NCBI GenBank assembly: GCA_022592445.1
Contig: JABYQR010000152.1
Span: 1-64,000, forward strand
Direction of reading: 5' to 3'
DNA: 64,000 nucleotides
DNA from: Cytidiella melzeri
Taxonomy: Eukaryota > Basidiomycota > Agaricomycetes > Polyporales > Irpicaceae
Shown: one piece after another, positions 45,369 through 55,962 of the stretch
Position numbering within the stretch: position 1 is the first letter of the stretch
How the letters are laid out: the number at the start of each line of letters is the position of its first letter
The notes under the pieces: model-generated
Databases searched by the model: none
What the model saw: the letters and a program-made list of their open reading frames with translations, nothing else
What the model was told of the DNA's origin: nothing
Translations under genes and position numbers: made by a program

Positions 45369-45793
45369 AGGTTTGTCTCATTTTTATGTGGTGCTGTCTT
45401 TTTTCTCACCTTGAACTGTGCGTACAGCACAACTTGTCCTTCTGCACGGCTTTGAACCTATAGTGTTCATCGCTATTCGGAGTTTTGGGAGACAACCTTG
45501 TTGGTGAAAGTCCACTGGATATTTAGTAAATGTTCAAGGCTCTTGCATACATACATGACGTCAAAATGATTTCTCGATACTCATACCTTGTGTTGTGAGT
45601 GGTTGCGCAATGTCGTAGGTATGTCAGCCCTAGATGTCCCGACGATGTTCTCAACAGGTCTGAGCGACATACACACATTATATATGACAAATGGCCGATT
45701 AACAGCCAAACAATATTGGATCACCGCCCCCCACACGTTTCCCGCGCTCACATCTGTCTAACATCAGCTTCGACTGGGCGTGTAGACAAGACT
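45369..45793. other. Intergenic, TatD 3' flank and SPRY-gene promoter
   Basis: No open frame of note. TATATATGAC near 45,680 could be the TATA box of the downstream gene. Confidence 0.45.
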
Positions 45794-46896
45794 ATGCACA
45801 GCCCCCGACTGTCCTACATCACTCACTTACCCGACCGAGGCAGTGATGGTACAGATACTCACTCTCAAATCCATTTCCCCCAGAGACAAGAGGCATCAAT
45901 ATCTCCCGACACATGTCTTGGTTCCGCTCTCTCCACGGGCCTCCTCGAGCTGGAGCATCAGAAGGACAAGCTTCGACCACAGACGCCCCGCCCGGATGGA
46001 CGCCTGCTCCAGAGCAGTCTCACAAGTTCGGGAGGTATAATGAAGCCACCGATGGCGAGTTCGAGTCTGCAGAGAGGTTCTGTGCACGCTACCCGCTGCA
46101 ACCACCGCGGCTCTTACCGTCCGACGTAGTAGAGAGGATCAATGTTGGAGGGTGTCAAGTGTGGAACATGGAAGTCCCACGAACACCTCGTTTCGTCGGA
46201 AGAGTGATCAGTGGCGGCGAGAAAGGCAAGGCGGGGGTGTGCAAGGTGGTCACTGGAGGGCAATGTGCCGATACCTGCCTCTTCAGTAATCTACCCTTGA
46301 TGGCGGGTCTGTACGAGATGCAAGGGAAAGCTGGAATATACTATGAGGTCCTGGTGAAGAAAATGGATGGCATCATAGCAATCGGTGTGTAGAGACGTCA
46401 AATGCCACAACTCTCTCCGCTCATGTTTGGCTTCATACCAGGGACTGCTTGTCGCCCATATCCTGAGTGGCGACTCCCGGGGTGGAACAGAGCTTCCGTC
46501 GGCCTTCACTTGGACGACATGAGGAAGTTCTACGAAGACCCTGACGGAGGAAGGGACTACAGTCCCATCCTCTCCCGATTCGCGTGCGGCGACATGATAG
46601 GGTGTGGCTACGACTTCTCAGCCTCTAGCGTGTTTTACACCTACAACGGGATACGTCTCCCTGACGCGTTTGGCGGCATATACCTTCCGCGAAATCAGTA
46701 CGACGTATTTGCGGCCATCGGAGTGGAAGGTGCATGTGAGTTTGAAGTGAATTTCGGTGCTGAGTTGTTCAGATGGAAGGAGGGCAACGAGTGGCCGTGG
46801 CGAGTAGAAGGGCATGTCGGACGACTGTCGAGTACCTCCGGAAGGTTTTGTGGTGGAGAAGAGCTACCGACTTACGAGGCGGTAAGAAGAGCATAG
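45794..46896 (+). CDS. SPRY-domain protein (Ssh4/Ear1-like), 336 aa
   Basis: The exons are 45794-45848, 45884-46384 and 46442-46896, which close to 337 codons. The first intron is only 35 bp, so the N-terminus is less certain. From about residue 180 a SPRY domain is clear: GIYYEVLVKK, AIGTACRPYPEWRLPGWNRASVGLHLDD, GCGYDFSASSVFYTYNGIRL and VNFGAELFRW. In yeast, Ssh4 and Ear1 have this type of SPRY domain and recruit the ubiquitin ligase Rsp5 to membrane cargo. This protein lacks the N-terminal transmembrane segment of Ssh4 in my model. PTYEAV at the C-terminus is close to a PPxY-type motif but lacks the second Pro. A role as ligase adaptor is an inference. Confidence 0.78.
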
Positions 46897-46999
46897 CTGC
46901 ACGACGAATTATAGGCTTGGATTGAAATGATTGTAGCGCGTGCGAGATAGCTATGAATGAACTAGATTGACTCAGATCACGTCAATAAGTATACGAGTT

Positions 47000-47933
47000 T
47001 TAACGCGGCGGGAGTATAGACGTAAGTATTTGCTCGGCATAGATGTCGTGCACATCGCTGGTGAGGTGTAAGTCATCCGCCCAAATCCCACCACCTTCAG
47101 TTGTTACGTCGTCATCGCTAGAGTCAAATTCTAAAGGGTCCTCAAGCACCGCTGCGAGCATCTGCTGAGATAAAAGCAGGAACATTGTCGCCTCTTTGCT
47201 GGTAGAGCTGAACTCTGTCAATGCGTCCGCAGGAGATCGTCCAGTTTTTCACGCGCTGTTCAACCTAACCTCATCCGAAGACGCAGAATCGGCCGCTACA
47301 AGACTAGCCGTATCAGTGTAACATGAATGTCATTCACAAGGGCATCATACCTTGTGGCGAGCAATTAACTGTCGGGACATAGATGAAAACGAAGTTCCTA
47401 GCTCCGGCTTTGACATACAAGTCGTGAACCACGTCTAGGACAGTTTCCGCTACAGAGTCCAGCTCGTCGGATGCGGATCTACCCCAATCGTTGATACCCA
47501 GAAACACGACTAACAGTACCGGTCAGCCCAGGGAAGAACAAGATAATGCGAGATTACGAACAGTAAGTGATCTTGGTCGAATCCAACGGGGGACTTTCTT
47601 TTGGGGACGCTTTCTTGGGAAACATTTTGTAGAACTGTGCTAGCTCATCCTCAAGGTCGTCCTCGGCGGTTGCTCCAGGGAAGGCAAAGTTGTACACCAT
47701 GGTTGGTCCAACGTTCCGTTCACGCCATCGTTTCTCAAGGTGGTCAACCTGAGGAGAGTCGGTATATACACGACCGTAGGACGGTTATCACGCGCACCCA
47801 TGTCTTGCTGTCTTTTGACTTGCTAAACGAATCCCCGCTATCGAAATCATTTGATGCTCTCCCTCAATACCGATGCCGGGTACGCAAGAGATATCTTACA
47901 AGACAACGAGGTTCTGAAGAGACATGCGCCCAT
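47000..47933 (-). CDS. GDSL/SGNH-family hydrolase, about 225 aa, six exons
   Basis: The proposed exons are 47900-47933, 47798-47856, 47562-47748, 47351-47509, 47270-47295 and 47000-47212, which close to 226 codons. The SGNH blocks are in order: catalytic Ser in SGDSFS, block III in GINDWG, and block V Asp-x-x-His in WADDLHLT. YNFAFPGATAEDDL matches the oxyanion region of fungal GDSL esterases (CE16-like). These hydrolyse acetyl or other ester groups on carbohydrates or lipids. No signal peptide is seen, so the protein is cytosolic in this model or the N-terminus is incomplete: the same frame type continues upstream (about 48,000-48,240, KKQRKATIQEKW) and could add exons. The fifth intron ends in ACAGAG, chosen to keep the frame. 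Confidence 0.75.
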
Positions 47934-48601
47934 GCCAGAAGAAGCCTCCGTGCGCTATTGGTGAATAGCTTGAAACTAGTCAGTAGTGTCGATAATTCCA
48001 TGAAACTTGTACGCACGGGAGATGGGTGCCATTTCTCTTGAATCGTGGCTTTTCTCTGTTTCTTGCCAGTGGGATTAGGTTCTTCAGCATGGTCTTCAGA
48101 CTTCCGTCGTGCGCCTGAAAAGCCAGCGTCGTCCGTGCTGACTTCGGGTTGCAGCGGAGGAAGCTCGCTTTCGAACGTTTGGAGACAGGTGGTGTAGGCA
48201 TAACGTGTGCCCTTGTACTACTCATAGTATGCCACCCAATCGTCTGAGAGCGATTCAAGCGTAGCTGTACCAGAAAACGGAAAGTTTTCTGACCAAGCGG
48301 TATCACAGACGACGTACCCACTCCTTGCAAGGACTAGCTTTGAAATTTGAATCCGGTTGTAATGTCCTCTTCTTACGGCTGTGTGTTCCTCACTAGTGCA
48401 AGCTGCTCTGATTATGTAATTTATCAACTAATGTCATAAGCGCCTGTCACTGTAACGATCGCTGGCCCCAGCATCATGTTTGCATCCTCCATCCTGAGAA
48501 GTGCTTGATCCTGGAGTGATTGCGAGTTCAGCAAAGTATTGGGTGGTTTTATCTTGGAAAAGCTTATGAATAACACTTATAGCTGCCGTGTAGACGCTAT
48601 C
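47934..48601. other. Region between GDSL gene and F-box copy 2, with ambiguous coding signals
   Basis: Minus-strand frames at 48,218-48,427 (ending SDDWVAYYE then TAG) and, in the same register, YKGTRYAYTTCLQTFE...GKKQRKATIQEKWHPSP down to about 48,020 look protein-like. They could be an N-terminal extension of the GDSL gene with one lost intron or a mutated codon. An alternative frame begins MSSTRAHVMPTPP. I cannot decide between them. Confidence 0.3.
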
Positions 48602-50053
48602 ATGGCGAACCACGACTCGGCGGACTCAGGCTCAGGCGAGAACTTGAACCCTTCTGTTCAAGTCGGTCGAGAGGTGTGCCACTTTCAAGTTGTCATGTTT
48701 GAACCGTATTGATGTCGATGACTGCCTATAGGCTTCTATAGTAACCTCTCAGAGGCCCGTTACTCAACGTACTCAACAGTCACATTCACAAGTTATCCCG
48801 CTTGAGGTCATTCTGGCCATCTTTACGCTCGTGGTTTCTGGGAACCATGCATTTGTGATCATTCTCGCTCAAGTTTGCAAAAGCTGGCGCCATGTCGTTG
48901 TGTCTACACCGATCTTGTGGTCTACGCTATCACTTTCAGACAGGAAACCCGAAGAGAAAGCGATTGTATGGCGATCCCGTAACAAAGGTCTATTACGAGG
49001 CTTACACATTAGAAGCGGCAGCCAAGGGGTTTTTGCAGCCTTGGGAATCTTCAAAGACGTTGCCCTTAAATCACTCCGCTTTCTGTCGGTCAGATACTGG
49101 GGATATGGGAACTTGCGCTCATTTCTCCCGCAGCTGACACCATCAGTCATTTCCAATGTTGAGTCCCTAGACCTGACAGCGACTGACTACCGCTGGTTCC
49201 TCAACACGTCTGAGCTGCGTTTGCGCTCTCTTGTCGCCAATAGGACATTTGTGGACTGGGCCACGCTCGGCGACCATAGCACGGAGTTACGGCATCTGAC
49301 GTACAAAGAGTTGGTGGCCGATGGAGCAGTTCCTGACATTCTGTGGCTTTTGCATCGCAATCCAAAGCTGGAATCAATTCTCCTCAGCTGTTGTGGTTAC
49401 ACACCTGTCGCCCTCCTTTTCCCTTCTCCCTCATCCAGCCCTCGTCATATCCCTCCGTCCATTATGCTTCACAACTTGACAAAGCTCAGCCTTTCTGGAC
49501 CCAGCATTCCAGTTGAGCTACTGAGCCGCCTGTTTTTTTTTTACCAAGCCTCTGTTCTATCGAGCTCCTTAACTTGCGTCCCGCAAGACCCATCATTCAA
49601 GCCCTCATGAACACCGGAGCTGCTTCTCATCTGGAGTCCATCGTAACTGGATACGATTGGGAAACTGAACCGGTGGACCTGGATCTGCTCATCGCACTTT
49701 TACGTGACGCGATCCCACTGAAGTACTTGGAACTGCTCGGAATCGCGAATGTGACAGAAGTCATTGAAGCTATAACACAAAACCCCCGTGTACTTTGTCC
49801 CAAGTTGGCGACGCTAGATCTCTCACAATGTCTGGACGTGACAGACGAATCGCTCATAGCCCTGGTCGAAGCACGTAACGACACGCTGAAGGCGACGAGC
49901 TCAGTTATGGCTGACTCTCCAACCTCAGTAGCGAAGCTGCAAACCCTCGCCATTAATGACAAAGTGACCGATGGCGGTCTGACCTGGCTCAGAGAACATG
50001 TGCCCCATGTCACTTGTAATCAAGCGAAACGCCAGAGGAAAAACGTTAGGTAA
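48602..50053 (+). pseudogene. F-box/LRR protein, copy 2, break in a T10 run
   Basis: Exon 1 is 48602-48673 (MANHDSADSG...). A 58-bp intron follows and exon 2 starts at 48,732. F-box VIPLEVILAIF and SWRHVVVSTPILWSTL are present, then LRR-like sequence (NVESLDLTATDYRWF, LATLDLSQCLDVTDES, DKVTDGGLTWLREHV). It is a clear paralogue of the minus-strand gene at 28,720-30,227, with the same exon layout. At about 49,535 a run of ten T breaks the frame: after SRLFF the next frame continues LPSLCSIELLNLRP, matching LPGLRSLELYDLR in copy 1. One extra T in a homopolymer suggests a base-calling error, so the gene may be intact in the organism (about 460 residues). Confidence 0.8.
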
Positions 50054-50331
50054 GTATTTACCTTGTAACTCGTTCAAATAATGGCCTACCGCGGACACCG
50101 TAGCTTGTATTGACTGGGCAAGTCCTGGAATATATTCTCGACTGTTCCTTCTAAAAGCCCTTGCGCATCCATATCACGATCGAAGCAACTTCATTGAAGA
50201 CAAGACGAGCTGGCAGTAAACTTGCTTCGTGGCAGGTCAATCAGGTGGTAGAAATACAACGGCATCTTCGCGTAACTCATATGTATTTCAAATACAAGTT
50301 GTCATTTGGCAGAGCCCAAACACGAGGGATC

Positions 50332-52872
50332 CTACTCTTCATCTTCTTCGTCAGCCTCATCGTCCTCATTCCCAAAGTCAGTTACGAGCGCACCGAACCT
50401 GCCGCCGGTAACGTTCACCTCGTCTTCGTCTTCGTCTTCGTCTTCGTCTTCGTCTTCTTCGTTGTCATCCCCGACACCGCTCATCAGCGCCGCGAATCTG
50501 CTCGCGGCGATTATCACCACTGGTCCGTCTTCATCCTCGTCATCATCGCTGTCCTCTTCTCCTTCGTCGTCTTCTTCTCCCTCGTGCTGCTGGCCAGAAA
50601 CACTTTCCGATCTACCGGCTTCCTCGTCGGAATCGACGTCCTCCTCCTCGACAACACTGTCAACATCATCGTCATAACCTTCCACCTCCGCCTCCTCCAC
50701 GCCTTCTTCTTCGTTAGAGATCCATATACCCACGTCTGAAGACTGGTTTGCTTTGATGACACCCACCGGTGTATCAGGCGGCCAAAACGCCCATTTGATC
50801 CGGCCTTCTGCCAGAGCTCGCAAAACTAATCACACCCGAGACGAGGGGAAATTGAGTGTTCTCCGTGTGTACAAGATAGGAACGTGACGTACTAAAGTTT
50901 CCTGCTCGGTTGACATCCGGCCTCCCAGCCTTCGCAGTCACCCACCCTTTCTTCAGTGCAAAAGCCGTGAGGATGTCCATGGCTGTCCATATCTCCTGCT
51001 GTTTCCCTTTTCCGTGAGGTGCATCGGGGCGGGGTACACGCCATGTACGTTTGTCGGCCTCTTGAGGGCCGGAGAGGGAAGGATGCGTGAGTGAAAGGAT
51101 GGTTTCGAGAGGAAGGAAGGAAGCGGCGTGGTGAATGCACAGTGGGACAGCTGAGACGCGTGAGATAGGGAGGATGCCTGCGAGGACCTGGTAATACATT
51201 AAGTAGGTTTAGACGGATGAGATACGTCTGCAAATTTCTCACTTGCGTCTCCATTGGGACGAGATTAGGCATGACGAGACCCGGACAGTCAACAAGCCTA
51301 ACCTCTGGTGTCCAGAAGAGTGTTTGGAAATGCTTGGTCTTGAGAAAATGTTTAAGCACTCGGCCTATACATGACAGCAGATGATCCTGACCTTTCCTGG
51401 TGTCCGCGAGGCTCTTACTTTTTGCGTGCCGAAGAGCGCATTTAGCAACGACGACTTTCCAACGTTAGGTTGGCCTGCAAGAACGTCAGCTATGTGCCCC
51501 GGGTTTCAGTCAGTGAGCCAGCCGACCTATTAGCCCCACGGTCAGGTATTCTGGTTCTTCAACGTCTTCAGCCGCCTCTTGTTTGTCGACACGATTGTCT
51601 TCAGCGTCATCTGGTTTAGGCTTTGGTCTCGGAATAGCTGCTCCTCCAACCACAGACCCAACCTTCCCGCCACGGGCATTTAGGACAACGTCCCAGTCTA
51701 CTTCACGCTTGACTGGCGGCTTCCAGACCTTAACCTTCTCAGGAATGTCCCTGATCCGTTCGGGTGGCTCTAGCAGCTCAGCGTGAGTCTCCTTCAGTGC
51801 ACCAACCAGCGTTTGACGAAAGGCCGAGGGTAAGTGAGGCTCATACACATGCTTTCCGTTCACAGTGCCCTGTTTCTCGGCGTATGCCTCGACCTGTACG
51901 ACGCGTGCAAGTGGATGCTTGGCTCGCAAATACCGGGCCCAGGCTTCGGCACGCTCGGAACCGGCGATATCTACTTTGGTGAGGACGAGAATCGTACGCT
52001 TTCGAGCATTTGCAGAAGAAGAGAGGAACGACGAGAGCGATGGCGGGTAGTGCAACAGTGGGCAACGGGAGTCAAGGAGGATGAGGACAATCTGTGATAT
52101 TTCCATTACACGCCATCTGTACAAATGGGTGAAAGCCGTTAGAATGAGCGAGAAATTCAAGAGAGTCGTCTATCATGCGAGCGAGCGCACCAGTGCAGGG
52201 TGCGAGACAAGAAGATGGATGTGTAGGTACTAATACAGAATATAGAGATAATTCGTACAGTTGACGCCAAACTTCGAGATTTCGCTCGTAGGAGGTGGGT
52301 GCATGGGGCATGATTTCTTGCACAAATGTCGACTGGTCAAGAGTAAGGTCTGCAGGAGGTGGCTTGGTCTCAGGAGCACACCAGTCTCCGATGATAGAGT
52401 CAGTCTGGTCGAGCCACTTCTTGAAGAGACCTTCTTCGTTCTTCTCGACCTCTTTCTTGGTCATCTCGTACCTCCATTTAGGTCTCCTAGGGCAAGTTAG
52501 CTGCTCGCGTTTAGAAGTGGGATCGGTTGTCTGCGTTCCAGCGTCAGAGTTGACATCCCAAACAGCAGCCTCCGGTAGAACCGGGCGAGGCAGTGGAAGG
52601 TTGGCGGCTAGTCGCTTGGTCTCCTCGAGGAACTCTTTGGGTAGCTTGACAAACGACGACTGAAGTCGGCGCGATGACTCTGCCGCTGCAGTGCTCCTTG
52701 TAGATGGACCTGCGTCAGGGTCCTGATCAGTATCGGTAGCCTTGGCTTTGCCCTTGCGACGTTTGTCGGGCTTTGTGGGTGGTGGAGGGGAGATATCTCC
52801 CCGCTTAATTGCTCGTTTTTGCTGTAGCTGGAGTTTTCTCTGTTTTGCAGAGATGGGCTTGCGTCTTTGCAT
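50332..52872 (-). CDS. Circularly permuted GTPase, GNL1/HSR1 type, 723 aa
   Basis: The exons are 52259-52872, 51527-52116, 51392-51474, 51338 down to 51243, 51187 down to 50893, and 50332-50825, which close to 724 codons. G motifs come in permuted order: G4 TKVD (251-254), G1 GQPNVGKSSLL (402-412), G2 region TPGKT (426-430) and G3 DCPG (446-449). This is the layout of the YlqF/GNL family; the N-terminal RRKPISAKQRK basic stretch and the ISQIVLILLDSRCPLL segment fit GNL1. Relatives act in nucleolar ribosome assembly. The last exon ends in a long Asp/Glu-rich tail containing a (DE)n run. The last 278 bp before the convergent F-box gene hold nothing else. Confidence 0.92.
50410..50460. repeat. 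TCTTCG hexanucleotide repeat in the GTPase tail
   Basis: About seven TCTTCG units (plus strand) encode alternating Asp-Glu in the acidic tail of the GNL1-type protein. Repeat-length variation would keep the frame if in multiples of six. Confidence 0.85.
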
Positions 52873-53249
52873 GAGTACTGCAACGTACCGTGAGGATTAG
52901 CGTAGGATGTTGGGCGCAAGAAGAAAGCACTGTCACGCTCATCGCGGCGGGTCTATATCATCGTCACGGATCACAGATTAGGATGTGACCAGTCAGTCTA
53001 GATTGATTGATTGATGGTGGTTGTACAGAGAATTGTTACCCACGGATACACAGTAAATACAAAGTAGATACAAAGTCATTAACATTTCCTTACGACGCTT
53101 ATGGGCGCTCAATGATCCTGCTTCCCACTGTCACACTCACGAGTCGTTCTTCTCTTTGATCTCGGCGTCCCTATGCCTCGAGATGGCACCCTCCATCCCT
53201 CCCACAGTCTTCACTCTCTTCCCCTGACCACCACCTCTGCCTAGGCAAT
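52873..53249. promoter_or_regulatory. Divergent promoter, GNL1-type GTPase / methyltransferase
   Basis: 377 bp without ORF. GATTGATTGATTGATGG near 53,001 is a short tandem repeat. Pyrimidine-rich TCTTCTCTTTGATC and CTTCCCCTGACC lie just before the plus-strand start. Confidence 0.5.
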
Positions 53250-55350
53250 ATGCCCGTCGCAACAACAACCTACACACACTCCCGCCCAAGCTACAGCTCC
53301 GCAAACGCACCGTCGTCTCCAGAAACAAGAAGAGTCTACAAGAAGGAGGACAAACTAATCCTTCAGCATGGTTCCAAGTTGCATTCGTATGGGAGGGACA
53401 AGGCCCCCTACCCATTCTCGTTTGACCCAGAAATACTGTCCCTGTGCGTGCTTCGTTTCGCAATGCCCCGGGCGGAAAGTGACACCCCACGTGGTTATGT
53501 GCTTGCAGTGGAAGCATGGATCATACCTTGATGCGTCAACAGCAGGGCTCCGTGAGCTGCATCGACTTCAAAGACGACACGCCGCAGCGATGCCTCGACC
53601 TGGGAACCGGAGTGAGTCCCTCGCCCACTGTGATTGAGTGTAGCGCTGACTCTGTTTAGCTTGGTGACTGGGTTGTAGATGCTGCAAAGCAATGGAAAGA
53701 CTGTACCTTCGTAAGTCGCAACGCCGATTGTGTGCATGGGACGGCTCTCAGCTTGGCAATAATTCTAGGTTGGCTATGACCTCGTGAACATACAAATACC
53801 ACTCATGGCTGTGGACAAGTCAGTAGCGAAGCGGATACAATGGGTCCATGGCAATTTGTACGTGCACTCAAGTTGTGCCGCCGGTGGTTGATGGCACCCT
53901 GACTTTGTCCCTTTCACAAGCCTGAGGCAGAAGCTTCCTTTCGAAGATGATGAGTTCGACTACATACATATACATTGCATCGCGTTTGGTGTGCCTGAGA
54001 ATAAGGTTCGTTTCATTACTCGAATGAACTAATTAATCTCATCACTTCCCATGCAGTGGCACGATTTGTTCGAGGTAAGCGTTTCTGCAGCCTTGCGCGC
54101 AATCACTGACCAGTACACAGGAAATCCGCCGAGTGCTTCGACCAGGTGGTGCGATCGAAGTCATAGAAGAAGGTAAGGCCAAAACATCAATGTTCACCGG
54201 ATAGTCATGCTTACGCATCCCTCGTAACAGACGCGATCTTTCCTATACTTCCCCGCTGGTTCACGGCCCCACTTCATGCTCCCAGAAAGAGGCGGCTGTC
54301 GATATCTGAAGAGCAAAATGAGACGATTATACCCCAGCCCATGTCATTCGACGAACTACCACATGATCATGCCTTGCTTGAGTCCCTGTTCAATGCCGTC
54401 TTCCACAGCCGATTCATCAGCCCCAAGCCAAGCTGTGAGTGCCCAGCCATCACTCTCTTCCGTCATGGCCGGGACTAATATATTTGCAGCCACACTTCCT
54501 AGCTACTTCTCAATGTTTTTTGGTCATGTTTTGTCACCGCCAGTAGTCCACTTCCCTATGCCACCCATTGCCCCCCTGCTTCCGCCAGCAGCTGTGAACG
54601 CTTCCTTTGATGAAACACGGACGAGCATCAAGGCTATACCCCCTCTTCGCTACCGGTCAGACTCTAGCGCATCAGATTTGCACTCAGAGCCGTCACAATC
54701 GAGCAGTGTACCTCGCTCCATTGAACACACAGCATCGTCATCAAGTGCAGACTCGAACGTCCCTGGAACCTCTACGCGAAGTAATCGCTCGAATATACGC
54801 TACGAAGGGACACGCATCGGCTCAACTAAAGACGCCCTGTTGCTCGTCCCTATATCCGATGGCGATAGTTTGGACGATACCACGTTGGTGTTCTTGTTGA
54901 AGAGAGCGGTGAGTCTGGTGCTGAGTGCCAGAGAGGCGATGTGGGATGAGCTGGCGGAGAGAGTTACCAGTAGGGAGAGGGAGGAGGAGAAGGATCAGTT
55001 GAGGGATTTGTATGGATGGGAGGAAACTGATTTCGATCTGGACGCGTGCAGGCGTATTTTTGACCGACTGGTCGAGAGGTACAAGGAGTGAGTTACTTGA
55101 TTGTATTTCAAGAAAGTTGCTGCTGATCGTAACACGTAGGGATATGCATATACGCATCTCGATGTGGCATGTTCTGACAAAGAATGGGTGGGAGCTACCG
55201 AGGCGGGATGCGTTGTCCAAGGCGGAGTTCATCGAGGACCAGCGGTTCCGACGTGCAATCATAGATGCACAGCAGCAGGCGAAGGACGACGATGCCCGCA
55301 TGCCTTGTCGGAGTGTCAGGCTTCTTGTAGGGATGAAGATGATTTCTTGA
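53250..55350 (+). CDS. Class I SAM-dependent methyltransferase, 534 aa, ten exons
   Basis: The exons are 53250-53443, 53509-53611, 53660-53710, 53769-53857, 53921-54005, 54057-54074, 54121-54172, 54231-54434, 54490-55087 and 55140-55350, which close to 535 codons. Motif I is CLDLGTGLGDW (about 93-103), then FVGYDLVNIQIP with the acidic ribose-binding Asp, LPFEDDEFDYIHIH (motif IV) and FEEIRRVLRPGGAIEVIEED (post-motif). It belongs to a basidiomycete family of Methyltransf-25/11-type enzymes with long Ser-rich C-terminal extensions. The substrate is unknown. Exon 6 is an 18-nt microexon (WHDLFE), required for frame and motif continuity. The C-terminal half has a predicted coiled segment (EREEEKDQL). 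Confidence 0.88.
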
Positions 55351-55486
55351 GGTCTTGAGGGTATTCATTCGTCTGTCATCGTCTTTTCAAGCTGTATGTT
55401 GTAAGCATTTGTACTGTATCTCGGATCCTCCACGACGCTGTTTAACGACCTGTGACGCTGCTGCTGTTTCTGCACTGTAGTTATGT

Positions 55487-55870
55487 TTAATAACATCTGT
55501 TGTCCGCATTAGGCCACTGACGGCCTTGTGGCGTCGGTCGTGCTGTAGACAGGTTCATCAGTGTTTCTTGAGGTATCAGTAAGTCTTCTACAGCCTCAAC
55601 TGCTTGTCTCATATCTCCAAATGTCTCACCTGTATGAACAGGGAAACGCATGATCATGTCTTGCGAGTTAACGACCGAGACGCTGACCACTTTCGAGTTT
55701 GCGCATTTGAAGGCTGTAAGCTTAGCGGCATGGCTGCCTCGCTCTTGAAATCGCTTGATGGCTTTGCCGTCGAGCTTTGGTCGAAACTGGATGCTTTGAA
55801 GAATTTCAGTCACCCTCTCGTCAGCCACTTTGGTGTCAGCCGGTTGAATCGAACATAACTGTCAGCCACT
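55487..55870 (-). CDS. Short ORF of unknown status, about 113-125 codons
   Basis: A single minus-strand open frame (VTEILQSIQFRPKLDGKAI...VEAVEDLLIPQE) with ordinary amino-acid composition. No ATG opens it (the track begins at GTG), and a possible acceptor CTGACAG lies just upstream at about 55,862, so it could be the last exon of a gene whose other exons I cannot find, or chance. No domain is recognised. Confidence 0.25.
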
Positions 55871-55962
55871 ACTGTTGGGCTCGAGACGCTGTTCAGGCTG
55901 ACTTTGGACGTTACGACCACAATCCTCTATTTCCCCTCTTACGACAACAGGTAGTTAACGCA

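Noticed and set aside
50161..50739. 192-codon plus-strand ORF with Val/Phe-rich runs
   Set aside because: It is the reverse reading of the acidic repeat tail of the GNL1-type GTPase; the hydrophobic runs come from TCTTCG repeats.
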